This document shows, in pieces, positions 18,316 to 26,192 of a stretch of DNA of 64,000 bases. Position 1 is the first letter of the stretch, and every line of letters begins with the position of its first letter. Below the pieces are notes generated by a model. That model searched no databases. It had not been told where the DNA came from and was given only the letters and a program-made list of their open reading frames with translations. The position numbers and the translations under genes were made by a program. This stretch comes from NORP309 sp964352735 (GTDB lineage: Bacteria > Pseudomonadota > Gammaproteobacteria > Xanthomonadales > Marinicellaceae): the NCBI GenBank assembly GCA_964352735.1, contig CAYGTC010000004.1, positions 71,329 to 135,328 on the forward strand, read 5' to 3'.

Positions 18316-19988
18316 GGTGCTGGATGAATCAATTGGTGATAGCGAAGTAAAGACAGATTCTTATATTCAGAGGTTTGGCCGTCTGACCATAAAACTGAAA
18401 CATCAATGTCTTTTTGATGATCGTCTAGGCCAATGATGATGCGTGGGTCATTGGCAGAAATGTAGCTGGCATCAGTACGAGAACGTCTGGTGATTTTTTG
18501 ACCATTTTCCAGAGTGATTGTGGCAACAGAGCCGAGCATGTACTTGCCATTTTTATTTTGTAATTGTAGTCCGATCCACTGCTTTTTGTGGCCTACATGA
18601 TTGATTAATAATTGTGCTTTGCTATGATTGTTGGTAACCAAGACATCAGTATCACCATCATTATCTATATCGCCTATGGCTGTTCCTCGACTGACGTTCT
18701 TTATTGACAGTACCGGAACATCAGCTGTTATTTCTATAAAGCTGCCTGATTGATTGTGAAATAATTGATTGCTTTGTTGCAAAGCTAAAATAACGCCATC
18801 ATCAATTTGCTCTTGAATAAGACGAACAGCACCATTGATGGCCAAAATATCTAACCAACCATCGTTATCAAAGTCCAAAAAAGCAGTGCCAAAACCAGTA
18901 TAACCTTTCGACGGTTCTCCAAGCCCTGTGATACTCGTAGCATCAGTGAAATAGCCTTGTCCATCATTCTTATAAATGGTGTTGGTTTCATTGAGTAAGT
19001 GAGTCATGAATAGATCGAAATCACCATCATTATCAAAGTCACCAGCATCGACACCCATACTTGCCTCAGGTTTTCCATGTTTATTAACGGCGCTGCCACG
19101 CATTAAAGCTTGATTTTTGAAACCATTATCATCTTTAAGCCACAGAAAATTATGGCCCATATCGTTGGTGACATATATGTCTGTTTGTTGATCTTGATTA
19201 AAGTCTGCAGTGACAACACCCAGACCGGCACCTTTAAGTGCAATGCCATGAGCAAGACTTTCATCAGTAAAAGTGTTGTTGCCTTGATTGATCAGCAGTT
19301 TGTCATTGACATTGGCATAGGCATTTGGGCCGCAATAATCAGGTTTGCCTGTTTGAGCTGTACAAGTTTTATTTCTTGATATTTCATAATCAACATAATT
19401 GCTGATATAAAGATCCAGCCAATTATCGCCATTGGCATCAAAAAAAGCCGCACTGGTTGACCAGCGTGGGTCGTTGGTTTGTGATGATTCAGTGATATCG
19501 GTAAAGGTGCCATCGGTATTGTTAATGAACAATCGATTGTTGCCATAATTGGTCAAATAAACATCAACAAAACCATCGTTATTGATGTCACCTGTGGCAA
19601 TGCCCATGCTGTATTCAAAGGAAATGAGCCCAGATTCTTTGGTGACATCAACAAAGTGCAATTCACCATTGTTCAGTTCATTACGGTATAAAGTACCATG
19701 AATTGCTGGTGAGTTTTCAGTATCATTTCCCAATATTCCACCTTGGCCGATATACACATCTAAATCTCCATCATTATCGTAATCCAGAAAAGCCGCTGCT
19801 GGGCCCATCATTTCTATGAAATACAATTGGCCATTCATGCCATTCTCATGTTTGACTGTCAACCCGACCTTTTGCGCGATGTCTGTGAATATCAATTGAG
19901 GGGTTTGTTGAGTTGGATTTTTTTCATCGCAACCACTCAGTAACATGATGATTGTTATAAACGCACATAGGTGTTTGATTGAATTCAC
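18312..19988 (-). CDS. FG-GAP/VCBS and ASPIC/UnbV lipoprotein (A2)
   Basis: 558 residues. Lipoprotein signal ending LLSGC (C20). It lacks the N-terminal helical domain of the 14477 protein and goes straight into propeller repeats (FLDYDNDGDLDVYIG, DINNDGFVDVYLTNYG, DANGDNWLDLYISNYV, DFDNDGDFDLFMTH). A conserved pair of Cys lies in NKTCTAQTGKPDYCGPNAY. It ends with an ASPIC/UnbV-like domain containing SYISANDPRIIIGL, a variant also seen in the protein at 39782. It is the first gene of the five-gene minus-strand operon. The start is 12 bases from the start of an upstream plus-strand frame, but the plus-strand gene more likely begins at 20088, which leaves about 100 bases for a divergent promoter. 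Confidence 0.86.
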   Translation of the reverse strand: MNSIKHLCAFITIIMLLSGCDEKNPTQQTPQLIFTDIAQKVGLTVKHENGMNGQLYFIEMMGPAAAFLDYDNDGDLDVYIGQGGILGNDTENSPAIHGTLYRNELNNGELHFVDVTKESGLISFEYSMGIATGDINNDGFVDVYLTNYGNNRLFINNTDGTFTDITESSQTNDPRWSTSAAFFDANGDNWLDLYISNYVDYEISRNKTCTAQTGKPDYCGPNAYANVNDKLLINQGNNTFTDESLAHGIALKGAGLGVVTADFNQDQQTDIYVTNDMGHNFLWLKDDNGFKNQALMRGSAVNKHGKPEASMGVDAGDFDNDGDFDLFMTHLLNETNTIYKNDGQGYFTDATSITGLGEPSKGYTGFGTAFLDFDNDGWLDILAINGAVRLIQEQIDDGVILALQQSNQLFHNQSGSFIEITADVPVLSIKNVSRGTAIGDIDNDGDTDVLVTNNHSKAQLLINHVGHKKQWIGLQLQNKNGKYMLGSVATITLENGQKITRRSRTDASYISANDPRIIIGLDDHQKDIDVSVLWSDGQTSEYKNLSLLRYHQLIHPAP

Positions 19989-20087
19989 AGATTTTAAAGG
20001 TTGTGTTTTTTCAGATTAATAATTATGACATATCTATTTAGGGATGTGGTTATTTTTTGTATTCAACTTACCATATCAAGTCGATCA

Positions 20088-21467
20088 ATGATAAAATTTA
20101 TTCACTTTTTACATGTGATGCAAATTTTGTTGAATAAAGCGTTCATCGGTTCAATCTTAATTGTTGTATTCAGCGCTTATGTTTTTTTTAAACCGATCAA
20201 AAGTCGTGGGATATCTCAACAACAATTATTATTGATAAGGGCGGATAATGCCTTTTACTTACAAAATTATGAACAAGCACAAACCTATTATGCCAAAGCT
20301 TTAAAAACTCAATCCTTGATGTCCGATGGTGACAATACACAGTTGCTGGATCGTTACATCAAATCTTTGTTGTTAAGTCCTGAAAAAAACCTCACCAGCA
20401 TCATTAATGGCTATAAAAAGTATTTATCCAGCTCAGATGGCATAAAAAGACTCAACCTAAATGATGTGCAACAAATACTGGCATTGGGTATGTTGGATGA
20501 TGTCATGGTTATATCGGATCAACTCAGCGATCCCTTGCTGAAGACGGTCGTATTGAAAGATCATGATCTCATTCGGGCACATATGCAATTGTTGTCCATA
20601 GCCAAAGAATTACGTGATGAAAAGTATTATGCAGTATCGGCTGAAATACATTTTTTGCAAGAAGATTATGACGCAGTGATTGATGATACTGATCAATTAC
20701 TTAATAACGGTTTTTTTGATGCGCAAATGTATTATTATCGGGCACAAGCTTTTGTCAGAACCGATCGATTAGAGCAATCTAAAACAGCGTTGAATTTATA
20801 TCAAGTGCTAGAGTCGATTACATCTGGGCCATATTCGCAGCGGATAGAAAAAATCGAACAACTGATTGAAAGATTTCCCTCTTTTGCTAACAATACAACC
20901 ATTAAAGTGCATTATATCAATGCTTTGCAAAGCAATGCTCAATCAAAAAAGGCTGTGAATGAATTGAAGTTAATTGAAGGCATAAATCTAAGGATAAATG
21001 ATGAAATCAAAATTGTTAAAACGGCCATGCGTTTTCAAAACGATGATGTGGTGAAATGGATGTATGAACATTCATCCATTTCAGATAAGCCAGTGATGAA
21101 CGGCATTAATGGCAACATCGTTTTAGAAGGGTTAATGTGTGAATATTTTGTTTCCACTGATCAGTTGATAATTGCTGATCAGGTGTGTGACAATGCTTTT
21201 AATTATGAACAGCACCATGCGCACACTTTTTATTGGAGCGGAGAATTGAAGCTTAAACAACAAGATTACCCGAAAGCGATTCAAGCTAAAAAAATAGCGC
21301 TTGATTATGCACCGTGGATGAGAGAGTGGCGACTAAAGTTAGCACATATTTATCTGTCTCAAGGCGAAGTAAAGCCCGCGCGTTTATTGTTTAATCAGGA
21401 CATGATAAATAATGATCCCAGCATCAAAAAATTTGTATTCGAAAATGGATTAATAATTCATGAATAA
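20088..21467 (+). CDS. Membrane-anchored TPR protein (cassette A)
   Basis: 459 residues from ATG 20088; the frame is open back to 20001. I chose 20088 because it gives a short N-terminus followed by one membrane helix (about 14-34, FIGSILIVVFSAYVFF), as in the paralogue at 31864, and leaves room for a divergent promoter. TPR-like repeats follow (NAFYLQNYEQAQTYYAKAL, SAEIHFLQEDYDAVIDDTDQL, WRLKLAHIYLSQGEVKPARLLF). No lipobox is present, so it is likely an inner-membrane protein with a periplasmic TPR domain. Its last 8 bases overlap the start of the VCBS gene at 21460, the same tight TPR-VCBS coupling found elsewhere in the window. Confidence 0.8.
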   Translation: MIKFIHFLHVMQILLNKAFIGSILIVVFSAYVFFKPIKSRGISQQQLLLIRADNAFYLQNYEQAQTYYAKALKTQSLMSDGDNTQLLDRYIKSLLLSPEKNLTSIINGYKKYLSSSDGIKRLNLNDVQQILALGMLDDVMVISDQLSDPLLKTVVLKDHDLIRAHMQLLSIAKELRDEKYYAVSAEIHFLQEDYDAVIDDTDQLLNNGFFDAQMYYYRAQAFVRTDRLEQSKTALNLYQVLESITSGPYSQRIEKIEQLIERFPSFANNTTIKVHYINALQSNAQSKKAVNELKLIEGINLRINDEIKIVKTAMRFQNDDVVKWMYEHSSISDKPVMNGINGNIVLEGLMCEYFVSTDQLIIADQVCDNAFNYEQHHAHTFYWSGELKLKQQDYPKAIQAKKIALDYAPWMREWRLKLAHIYLSQGEVKPARLLFNQDMINNDPSIKKFVFENGLIIHE

Positions 21468-23079
21468 GTATCAGTTGGCTTTGAAATTATTGTTTTTGAT
21501 CTTCAGTGTTTGTGGGTATTGTGCTACTTTTGATGAGAAAGCAGCAGAACTGGGCATCAAATTTCAACACTCAGATGGCAGATCTGGTGCCTATCAATTT
21601 ACTGAGACTGCTGGCAGTGGTTTGGCTTGGTTAGATTATAACCAAGATGATTTTGTGGATTTATTGATCATTAATGCTGTGGGTGGTAAACATAAACTGT
21701 TTAAGAACACTGGTAAATACTTTGTCGATGTTAGCGACGATGTTTTTTCACATGAAAAGCTATCCACTCACCACAGAGCAATGGGTGTTTGCAGTGCTGA
21801 TGTGAATCAAGACGGCTGGCCAGATTTTTTGATTACCGCAGCAGGTCAGGACAAGTTGTACCTCAACAACAAAGGCAAAACATTTCAAACACAAGTGTTA
21901 GATGATTCGGCTGCTGGTTTGTGGTCAACCTCTTGTGCCTTTGCTGATTTGGATCAAGATGGTGATTTGGATTTGTATGTCAGCAGGTACGTAAAATACG
22001 ATTTCAATGGCAATAAAAGTTGCCAGAATACTGACATCAAAGGCTATTGTAACCCTAAAGCTTATGCTGGACAGCACGATGGCTTGTACCTCAATGATGG
22101 TCATGCGCAGTTTACCGAAATGGCGGCAAAACGTGGCATAGAAATGGGCAATCAAGACAGGGGTTTTGGGGTTGTCATCAGCGACTTTGATCAAGATGGT
22201 GATGCAGATATTTATGTGGCCAATGATGGCAGTGCCAATCGTTATTATGTCAATAATGGAGAAGGTTATTTCGATGATCAGGCATTATTACTAGGTGCCG
22301 CTATCAACCATCATGGCAAAGCGGAGGCGGGTATGGGACTGGCTTTGGGTGACCTCAATAGAGACGGTTTTCAGGATGTGGTTGTGAGTCATTTTTCCTT
22401 GGAAACGAACACCATTTATCTCAATCATCAAGCTCAATATTTCCTTGATGCCAGTGCAAAGATGGGCATTGTTAAAGCCAGTTTATTACCCATGGGGTGG
22501 GGCATGGCCTTGAGTGATGTTGATAATGATGGTGATGAAGATCTATTGGTTGCCAATGGACATATTCATCATTTTATTGGGGAATTAGATGGTCGGCAAA
22601 ACTATCATCAAGCCAATCAGTTATTTCTCAATAATGGTAAAGGCCAGTTAGAAATACAAGCAACAGCAAAGGCATTTATCGTTGATCAGCATCGTTCGTC
22701 TAGAGGCTTTGGGGTAGCGGATTGGAATAATGATGGACAGATTGATTTTGCTGTCAACAACATCAATGACCGCTCAACCCTCTATGAAAATTCTCATAAT
22801 AATGATCACCAATGGTTGGGCATCAAATTGATTGGCCCCAAAAATAACCGCAGTGCCATTGGTGCGGTGGTCACTGTTAGTTCAGGTGATCTGCTTCAAA
22901 GAAAAGAGGTCATCAGTGGTGGCAGTTTTATGAGCCAATCAGATGTCCGCTTGTTGTTTGGTTTGGTTAATTATAGTGGAGCTGTTAGAGTACAGATCAA
23001 ATGGCCAGATGCCAAACTTCAAACAGTCAACATTGATGTGTTAAATCAATACCACACCATAAAACAAGAAAACCAATAA
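21460..23079 (+). CDS. Secreted FG-GAP/VCBS and ASPIC/UnbV protein (A3)
   Basis: 539 residues with a Sec signal (about 1-23, ending near CGYCA). Propeller repeats begin at once (GLAWLDYNQDDFVDLLI, DVNQDGWPDFLIT, DLDQDGDLDLYVSRYV, DFDQDGDADIYVAND, DVDNDGDEDLLVANG). A Cys pair occurs in GNKSCQNTDIKGYCNPKAY. The C-terminal ASPIC/UnbV domain has NRSAIGAVVTV and ISGGSFMSQSDVRLLFGL. It is very similar throughout to the gene at 33193, which shares the ISGGSFMSQSD block. Unlike A1 and A2 it has no lipobox and is probably soluble or secreted. Cotranscribed with the TPR gene that overlaps its start. Confidence 0.87.
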   Translation: MNKYQLALKLLFLIFSVCGYCATFDEKAAELGIKFQHSDGRSGAYQFTETAGSGLAWLDYNQDDFVDLLIINAVGGKHKLFKNTGKYFVDVSDDVFSHEKLSTHHRAMGVCSADVNQDGWPDFLITAAGQDKLYLNNKGKTFQTQVLDDSAAGLWSTSCAFADLDQDGDLDLYVSRYVKYDFNGNKSCQNTDIKGYCNPKAYAGQHDGLYLNDGHAQFTEMAAKRGIEMGNQDRGFGVVISDFDQDGDADIYVANDGSANRYYVNNGEGYFDDQALLLGAAINHHGKAEAGMGLALGDLNRDGFQDVVVSHFSLETNTIYLNHQAQYFLDASAKMGIVKASLLPMGWGMALSDVDNDGDEDLLVANGHIHHFIGELDGRQNYHQANQLFLNNGKGQLEIQATAKAFIVDQHRSSRGFGVADWNNDGQIDFAVNNINDRSTLYENSHNNDHQWLGIKLIGPKNNRSAIGAVVTVSSGDLLQRKEVISGGSFMSQSDVRLLFGLVNYSGAVRVQIKWPDAKLQTVNIDVLNQYHTIKQENQ

Positions 23080-23152
23080 AATTGAAGCAGCTTTTATTGG
23101 TATTAAGTCAGTTATGCGGTATTGATTTGAAAAAAAATCAGGATTATTGTAG

Positions 23153-23158
23153 TATAAT
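23153..23158 (+). promoter_or_regulatory. Likely -10 element upstream of cassette B
   Basis: A perfect TATAAT, 28 bases before the ATG at 23186. No good -35 lies at standard spacing (TTGAAA is about 20 bases upstream). AAGGGGTAATT at about 23169 is the ribosome-binding region and resembles the leader before 5025. Confidence 0.4.
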
Positions 23159-23185
23159 CAAAGAATAAAAGGGGTAATTCAGGTC

Positions 23186-24010
23186 ATGAAATTAAACAAA
23201 TCACATCTATTTAAATCAACCATTGCACTGACACTGATCAGTTCTTGCGTTTTTGCACAGAAAGGGGCTTTGACATCAATCGAACAGAAAGTGGTCAGCG
23301 ATCAACAATTGATGGTCAACATGACCGCTCAAGAGCGCAGAGATTACCGCAAAGTGATTTGGAACAATTCCGACAAACAAGCTCAGCAAGCCTATAACCG
23401 TGCCTACAAAAACTTAATGGAAGCTGGTGTGATTGGCAACCTGCCAAAGGTTGCTGGTGAAGAAACCGTCAAAAAAACCAAAGCGCAAAGAATACCGGGC
23501 ACCAGCATCACTTACCATTCGGGCACACTGAGTCCTGCAACCGTCAACAGTGTTGCTGTAGGTAACCGGTTTAACTCTGCATTGAACCCTGCTGGTACCG
23601 CAGTTGCGCCTTTAGAGGCGTCTGGGTCCATCACCATGGCAACATTCAATATGGCTGCTGCTGATGCCAACGTATTCATCTCTTTTTATGATCAAATTTC
23701 TGGTACCATGGCAAATCGCATCACGTCCTTTGCTACCCCAGGGGTAACTGGTGACAACACGCTTACTTTTGCCACGGCTTTAAATTATGTCGGTGGTGAA
23801 TTTTTAGGCGGCATTTGGAACTTTACTGGAGGTAATGATACTGTCAATGTTGCCACTGGTACAGTGGGGGGGCAGGGTTTTCATGGCATATCGATCAATG
23901 ATTCCGATCCAGGTACAGATTTGGTTGAGTTTACCATGACCAATGGTGCTTTTGGTGTCAGTGGCGATGTGACCACTCCGGTTGAACTGATGAATTTCGA
24001 GATTGATTGA
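23186..24010 (+). CDS. Secreted protein of the cassette (B), C-terminal PVELMNF motif
   Basis: 274 residues with a Sec signal (about 1-24, cleavage after CVFA). It matches the proteins at 4068 and 5025 in layout: QERRDYRK, RAYKNLMEAG, RIPGTSITYHSG, VGNRFNSALNPAGT, SGSITMATFNM, GGQGFHGISIND and the C-terminal TTPVELMNFEID. The CC pair of the A copies is replaced here (AVAPLEASG), so a disulfide at that place is not essential. It is the first gene of cassette B. Its mRNA probably ends at the intrinsic terminator at 24045-24071. Function unknown; an abundant exported structural protein or enzyme substrate would fit the terminator arrangement. Confidence 0.77.
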   Translation: MKLNKSHLFKSTIALTLISSCVFAQKGALTSIEQKVVSDQQLMVNMTAQERRDYRKVIWNNSDKQAQQAYNRAYKNLMEAGVIGNLPKVAGEETVKKTKAQRIPGTSITYHSGTLSPATVNSVAVGNRFNSALNPAGTAVAPLEASGSITMATFNMAAADANVFISFYDQISGTMANRITSFATPGVTGDNTLTFATALNYVGGEFLGGIWNFTGGNDTVNVATGTVGGQGFHGISINDSDPGTDLVEFTMTNGAFGVSGDVTTPVELMNFEID

Positions 24011-24023
24011 TTCATTTTTGACC

Positions 24024-26192
24024 ATGAATGGTGTGCTATATGTGACGGACCCCAGGGTCCGTTCTTTTTTTCAGTTGACCATTGTATTGTTGTGTTTGTT
24101 GGTTGTGGTGTCATGTGATCAAACCGATCGGCCCAATGTCATGATCATTACCTTTGACACCACACGTGCCGATCACATTGGTACCTATGGTCGAACCAAT
24201 GCTGGTACCCCTAACTTGGACGCTTTGGCTGAGGATGGGGTGGTTTATGAAAAGGCCTTGACCTCCATCCCCATCACTTTGCCTTCACACAGCAGCATCA
24301 TGACCGGTAAAGTGCCTTTTGTGCATGGTGTGCGTGACAATGGTTTGTTTGAATTGCCTCAAGAGCAATTGACCCTGGCTGAAATCCTCAAAAATCAGGG
24401 TTATGCCACAGCCGCTGCGATTGGTTCTTTTCCTTTGACTTCGCAATTTGGTATCAATCAAGGTTTTGATCATTATAATGAACACATCGGCTTGGAGCAA
24501 CGAGATGTTTATGGAGAAAAAAGCCTGCCAAAGAAAGCGCTGTTTTTTGATGAAAGAACAGCAGCGCAAGTCAATGATGGCATCATGCCGTGGTTACAAG
24601 ACAACCACCATCAGCCTTTTTTTGCTTGGTTGCATTATTTTGATCCGCACCATCCTCATGAACCCCCATCTCCATACGATCAGCTTTACAACACCGATTT
24701 GTATCAGGGAGAAATTGCTTTTTCAGATGAAAGTTTGGGTCAAGTCATTGCCCAATTAAAACGTCTGAATGTGTACGACAATACCCTGATCATTTTCACC
24801 TCAGACCATGGCGAGGGCAACAATGAGCACAATGAATCGACCCATTCATTTTTGATCTATAATGCCACTTTGCATGTGCCTTTGATCATCAAGTATCCTC
24901 AGCAAAAGCATGCAAAGACTCGCATCGCTGATTGGGTAGCATTGGTGGATATTTTCCCCAGTGTGCTTGCATGGTTGAAGATAGAGGAACCAGAGGGGAT
25001 TCAGGGTGTTGTATTGCCTACAGATGACCACACTCACACCGAACAAGAAATTTACAGCGAGACATTGTCACCCAGATTTTACAGGGGTTGGGGAGAACAA
25101 CGGGGCTTGGTCAAAAACCACATCAAATACATTCATGGTCCTAAAAAAGAATTGTACGATCTCAACAATGATCCGAAGGAACTCAATAATCTGATTGATC
25201 AGCAACCCCAATTGGCTGAGTCCATGCGTGAGAGTTTGCAAGAGTACATTGACGAGTACAAACTCGATGAGGGTCTGAGTAACGCCATCAACAGGTCAGA
25301 AAATACCATCAATATCCTGCGGGGTTTGGGTTATGTCCAAAGCAGTGGCGAAGCCGTGACTGGCATTGAAGAAAAGTTGGACGATTCGGGTGAGGCTCCG
25401 CAAAAATATGCCGATAGCATTTCTACCCAAAGCACCGCCAAACACCTCCTTTTTAATAAACAGTACATTCAGAGCATTCAATATATAGATGCCTTGTTGT
25501 TGGCAGATCCAGGCAATCAATATTTTATTGAACTGAAAATCCAAGCATTGATGATGATAGGTGATTTTGATCAAGCCATGACATTGTTGTTGTCATTGCC
25601 AGATGCCAGTTATGGAGAAATGTCTCAGGCCAAAAGACTGTCGATGCAAGCCCGTTTGTATCTGGCAAAAAAACAGTTCAAACAAGCGCAACAAAAATTC
25701 ATTGAATCTGAGCAACTGGAGAAGACCATTGCTGGTCAATACCAACTGTCTTTATTGGCCAAACGAGAAAGAAATCTTCAACAACAGCAACGGCATTTGT
25801 TGAACATGTTGGATATGGATGGCAATTTGATTCAAGCTTGGGACGAATTGGCCATCAGTTATGTTGAGAGCGATGATTTTTTATCGGCCGAAGAGGCGTT
25901 TGTTTCGGGCATCAAACTCAATCCGAATAATCCTCAGAGTCGCTATAATTATGGGGTTTTTCTGTATTCTGTGGCAGACTGGTCAGCTGCCATCAAGCAA
26001 TTCAATCAAGTCATCGATTTAAACAAGGACTATTTGGATGCCCACTATGCCTTGATTGAAATCTTGTTAAAATCTGATCGCATGGTTGATGCACAGGTTG
26101 CTCTCAAGCGGCTAAAACAATTGGCACCAAGCAGTACTCAAGTTCAGCGCGCAACGGCGTTGTTCCATCACTTAAATGAAGAAGTAAAATGA
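24024..26192 (+). CDS. Sulfatase-like hydrolase/transferase with C-terminal TPRs, lipoprotein (cassette B)
   Basis: 722 residues from ATG 24024. A longer frame starts at 24003, but that start overlaps the previous gene. The N-terminus DPRVRSFFQLTIVLLCLLV ends at VVSC (C31), a lipoprotein signal with Arg in the n-region. The catalytic fold matches the 5932 protein: ITFDTTRADH (D45), TLPSHSSIMTG with Thr85 at the nucleophile position, FDPHHPHEPP and TSDHGEGNNEHNES. A TPR tail covers about 440-722 (YNYGVFLYSVADWSAAIKQF). The intrinsic terminator 24045-24071 lies inside codons 8-16, as in cassette A. The PpiC gene overlaps the stop by 4 bases. The enzyme probably acts on a phospho- or sulfo-ester or anionic surface group; the substrate is unknown. 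Confidence 0.85.
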   Translation: MNGVLYVTDPRVRSFFQLTIVLLCLLVVVSCDQTDRPNVMIITFDTTRADHIGTYGRTNAGTPNLDALAEDGVVYEKALTSIPITLPSHSSIMTGKVPFVHGVRDNGLFELPQEQLTLAEILKNQGYATAAAIGSFPLTSQFGINQGFDHYNEHIGLEQRDVYGEKSLPKKALFFDERTAAQVNDGIMPWLQDNHHQPFFAWLHYFDPHHPHEPPSPYDQLYNTDLYQGEIAFSDESLGQVIAQLKRLNVYDNTLIIFTSDHGEGNNEHNESTHSFLIYNATLHVPLIIKYPQQKHAKTRIADWVALVDIFPSVLAWLKIEEPEGIQGVVLPTDDHTHTEQEIYSETLSPRFYRGWGEQRGLVKNHIKYIHGPKKELYDLNNDPKELNNLIDQQPQLAESMRESLQEYIDEYKLDEGLSNAINRSENTINILRGLGYVQSSGEAVTGIEEKLDDSGEAPQKYADSISTQSTAKHLLFNKQYIQSIQYIDALLLADPGNQYFIELKIQALMMIGDFDQAMTLLLSLPDASYGEMSQAKRLSMQARLYLAKKQFKQAQQKFIESEQLEKTIAGQYQLSLLAKRERNLQQQQRHLLNMLDMDGNLIQAWDELAISYVESDDFLSAEEAFVSGIKLNPNNPQSRYNYGVFLYSVADWSAAIKQFNQVIDLNKDYLDAHYALIEILLKSDRMVDAQVALKRLKQLAPSSTQVQRATALFHHLNEEVK
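24045..24071 (+). terminator. Intrinsic terminator inside the 5' end of the second sulfatase-like gene
   Basis: ACGGACC (24045-24051), loop CCAG, GGTCCGT (24056-24062), then TCTTTTTTT to 24071. Unrelated in sequence to the terminator at 5950 but placed in the same relation to the secreted-protein stop and the sulfatase-like start. Confidence 0.8.

Noticed and set aside
20001..20087. Longer N-terminus for the TPR protein at 20088
   Set aside because: It would start 12 bases from the divergent VCBS gene with no promoter room, and it adds a stretch absent from the paralogue at 31864.
23186..24010. Secreted proteins as pilin-like or PEP-CTERM substrates
   Set aside because: They have no type III signal with Glu5 and no C-terminal PEP plus membrane helix plus basic tail, so neither known sorting class fits.
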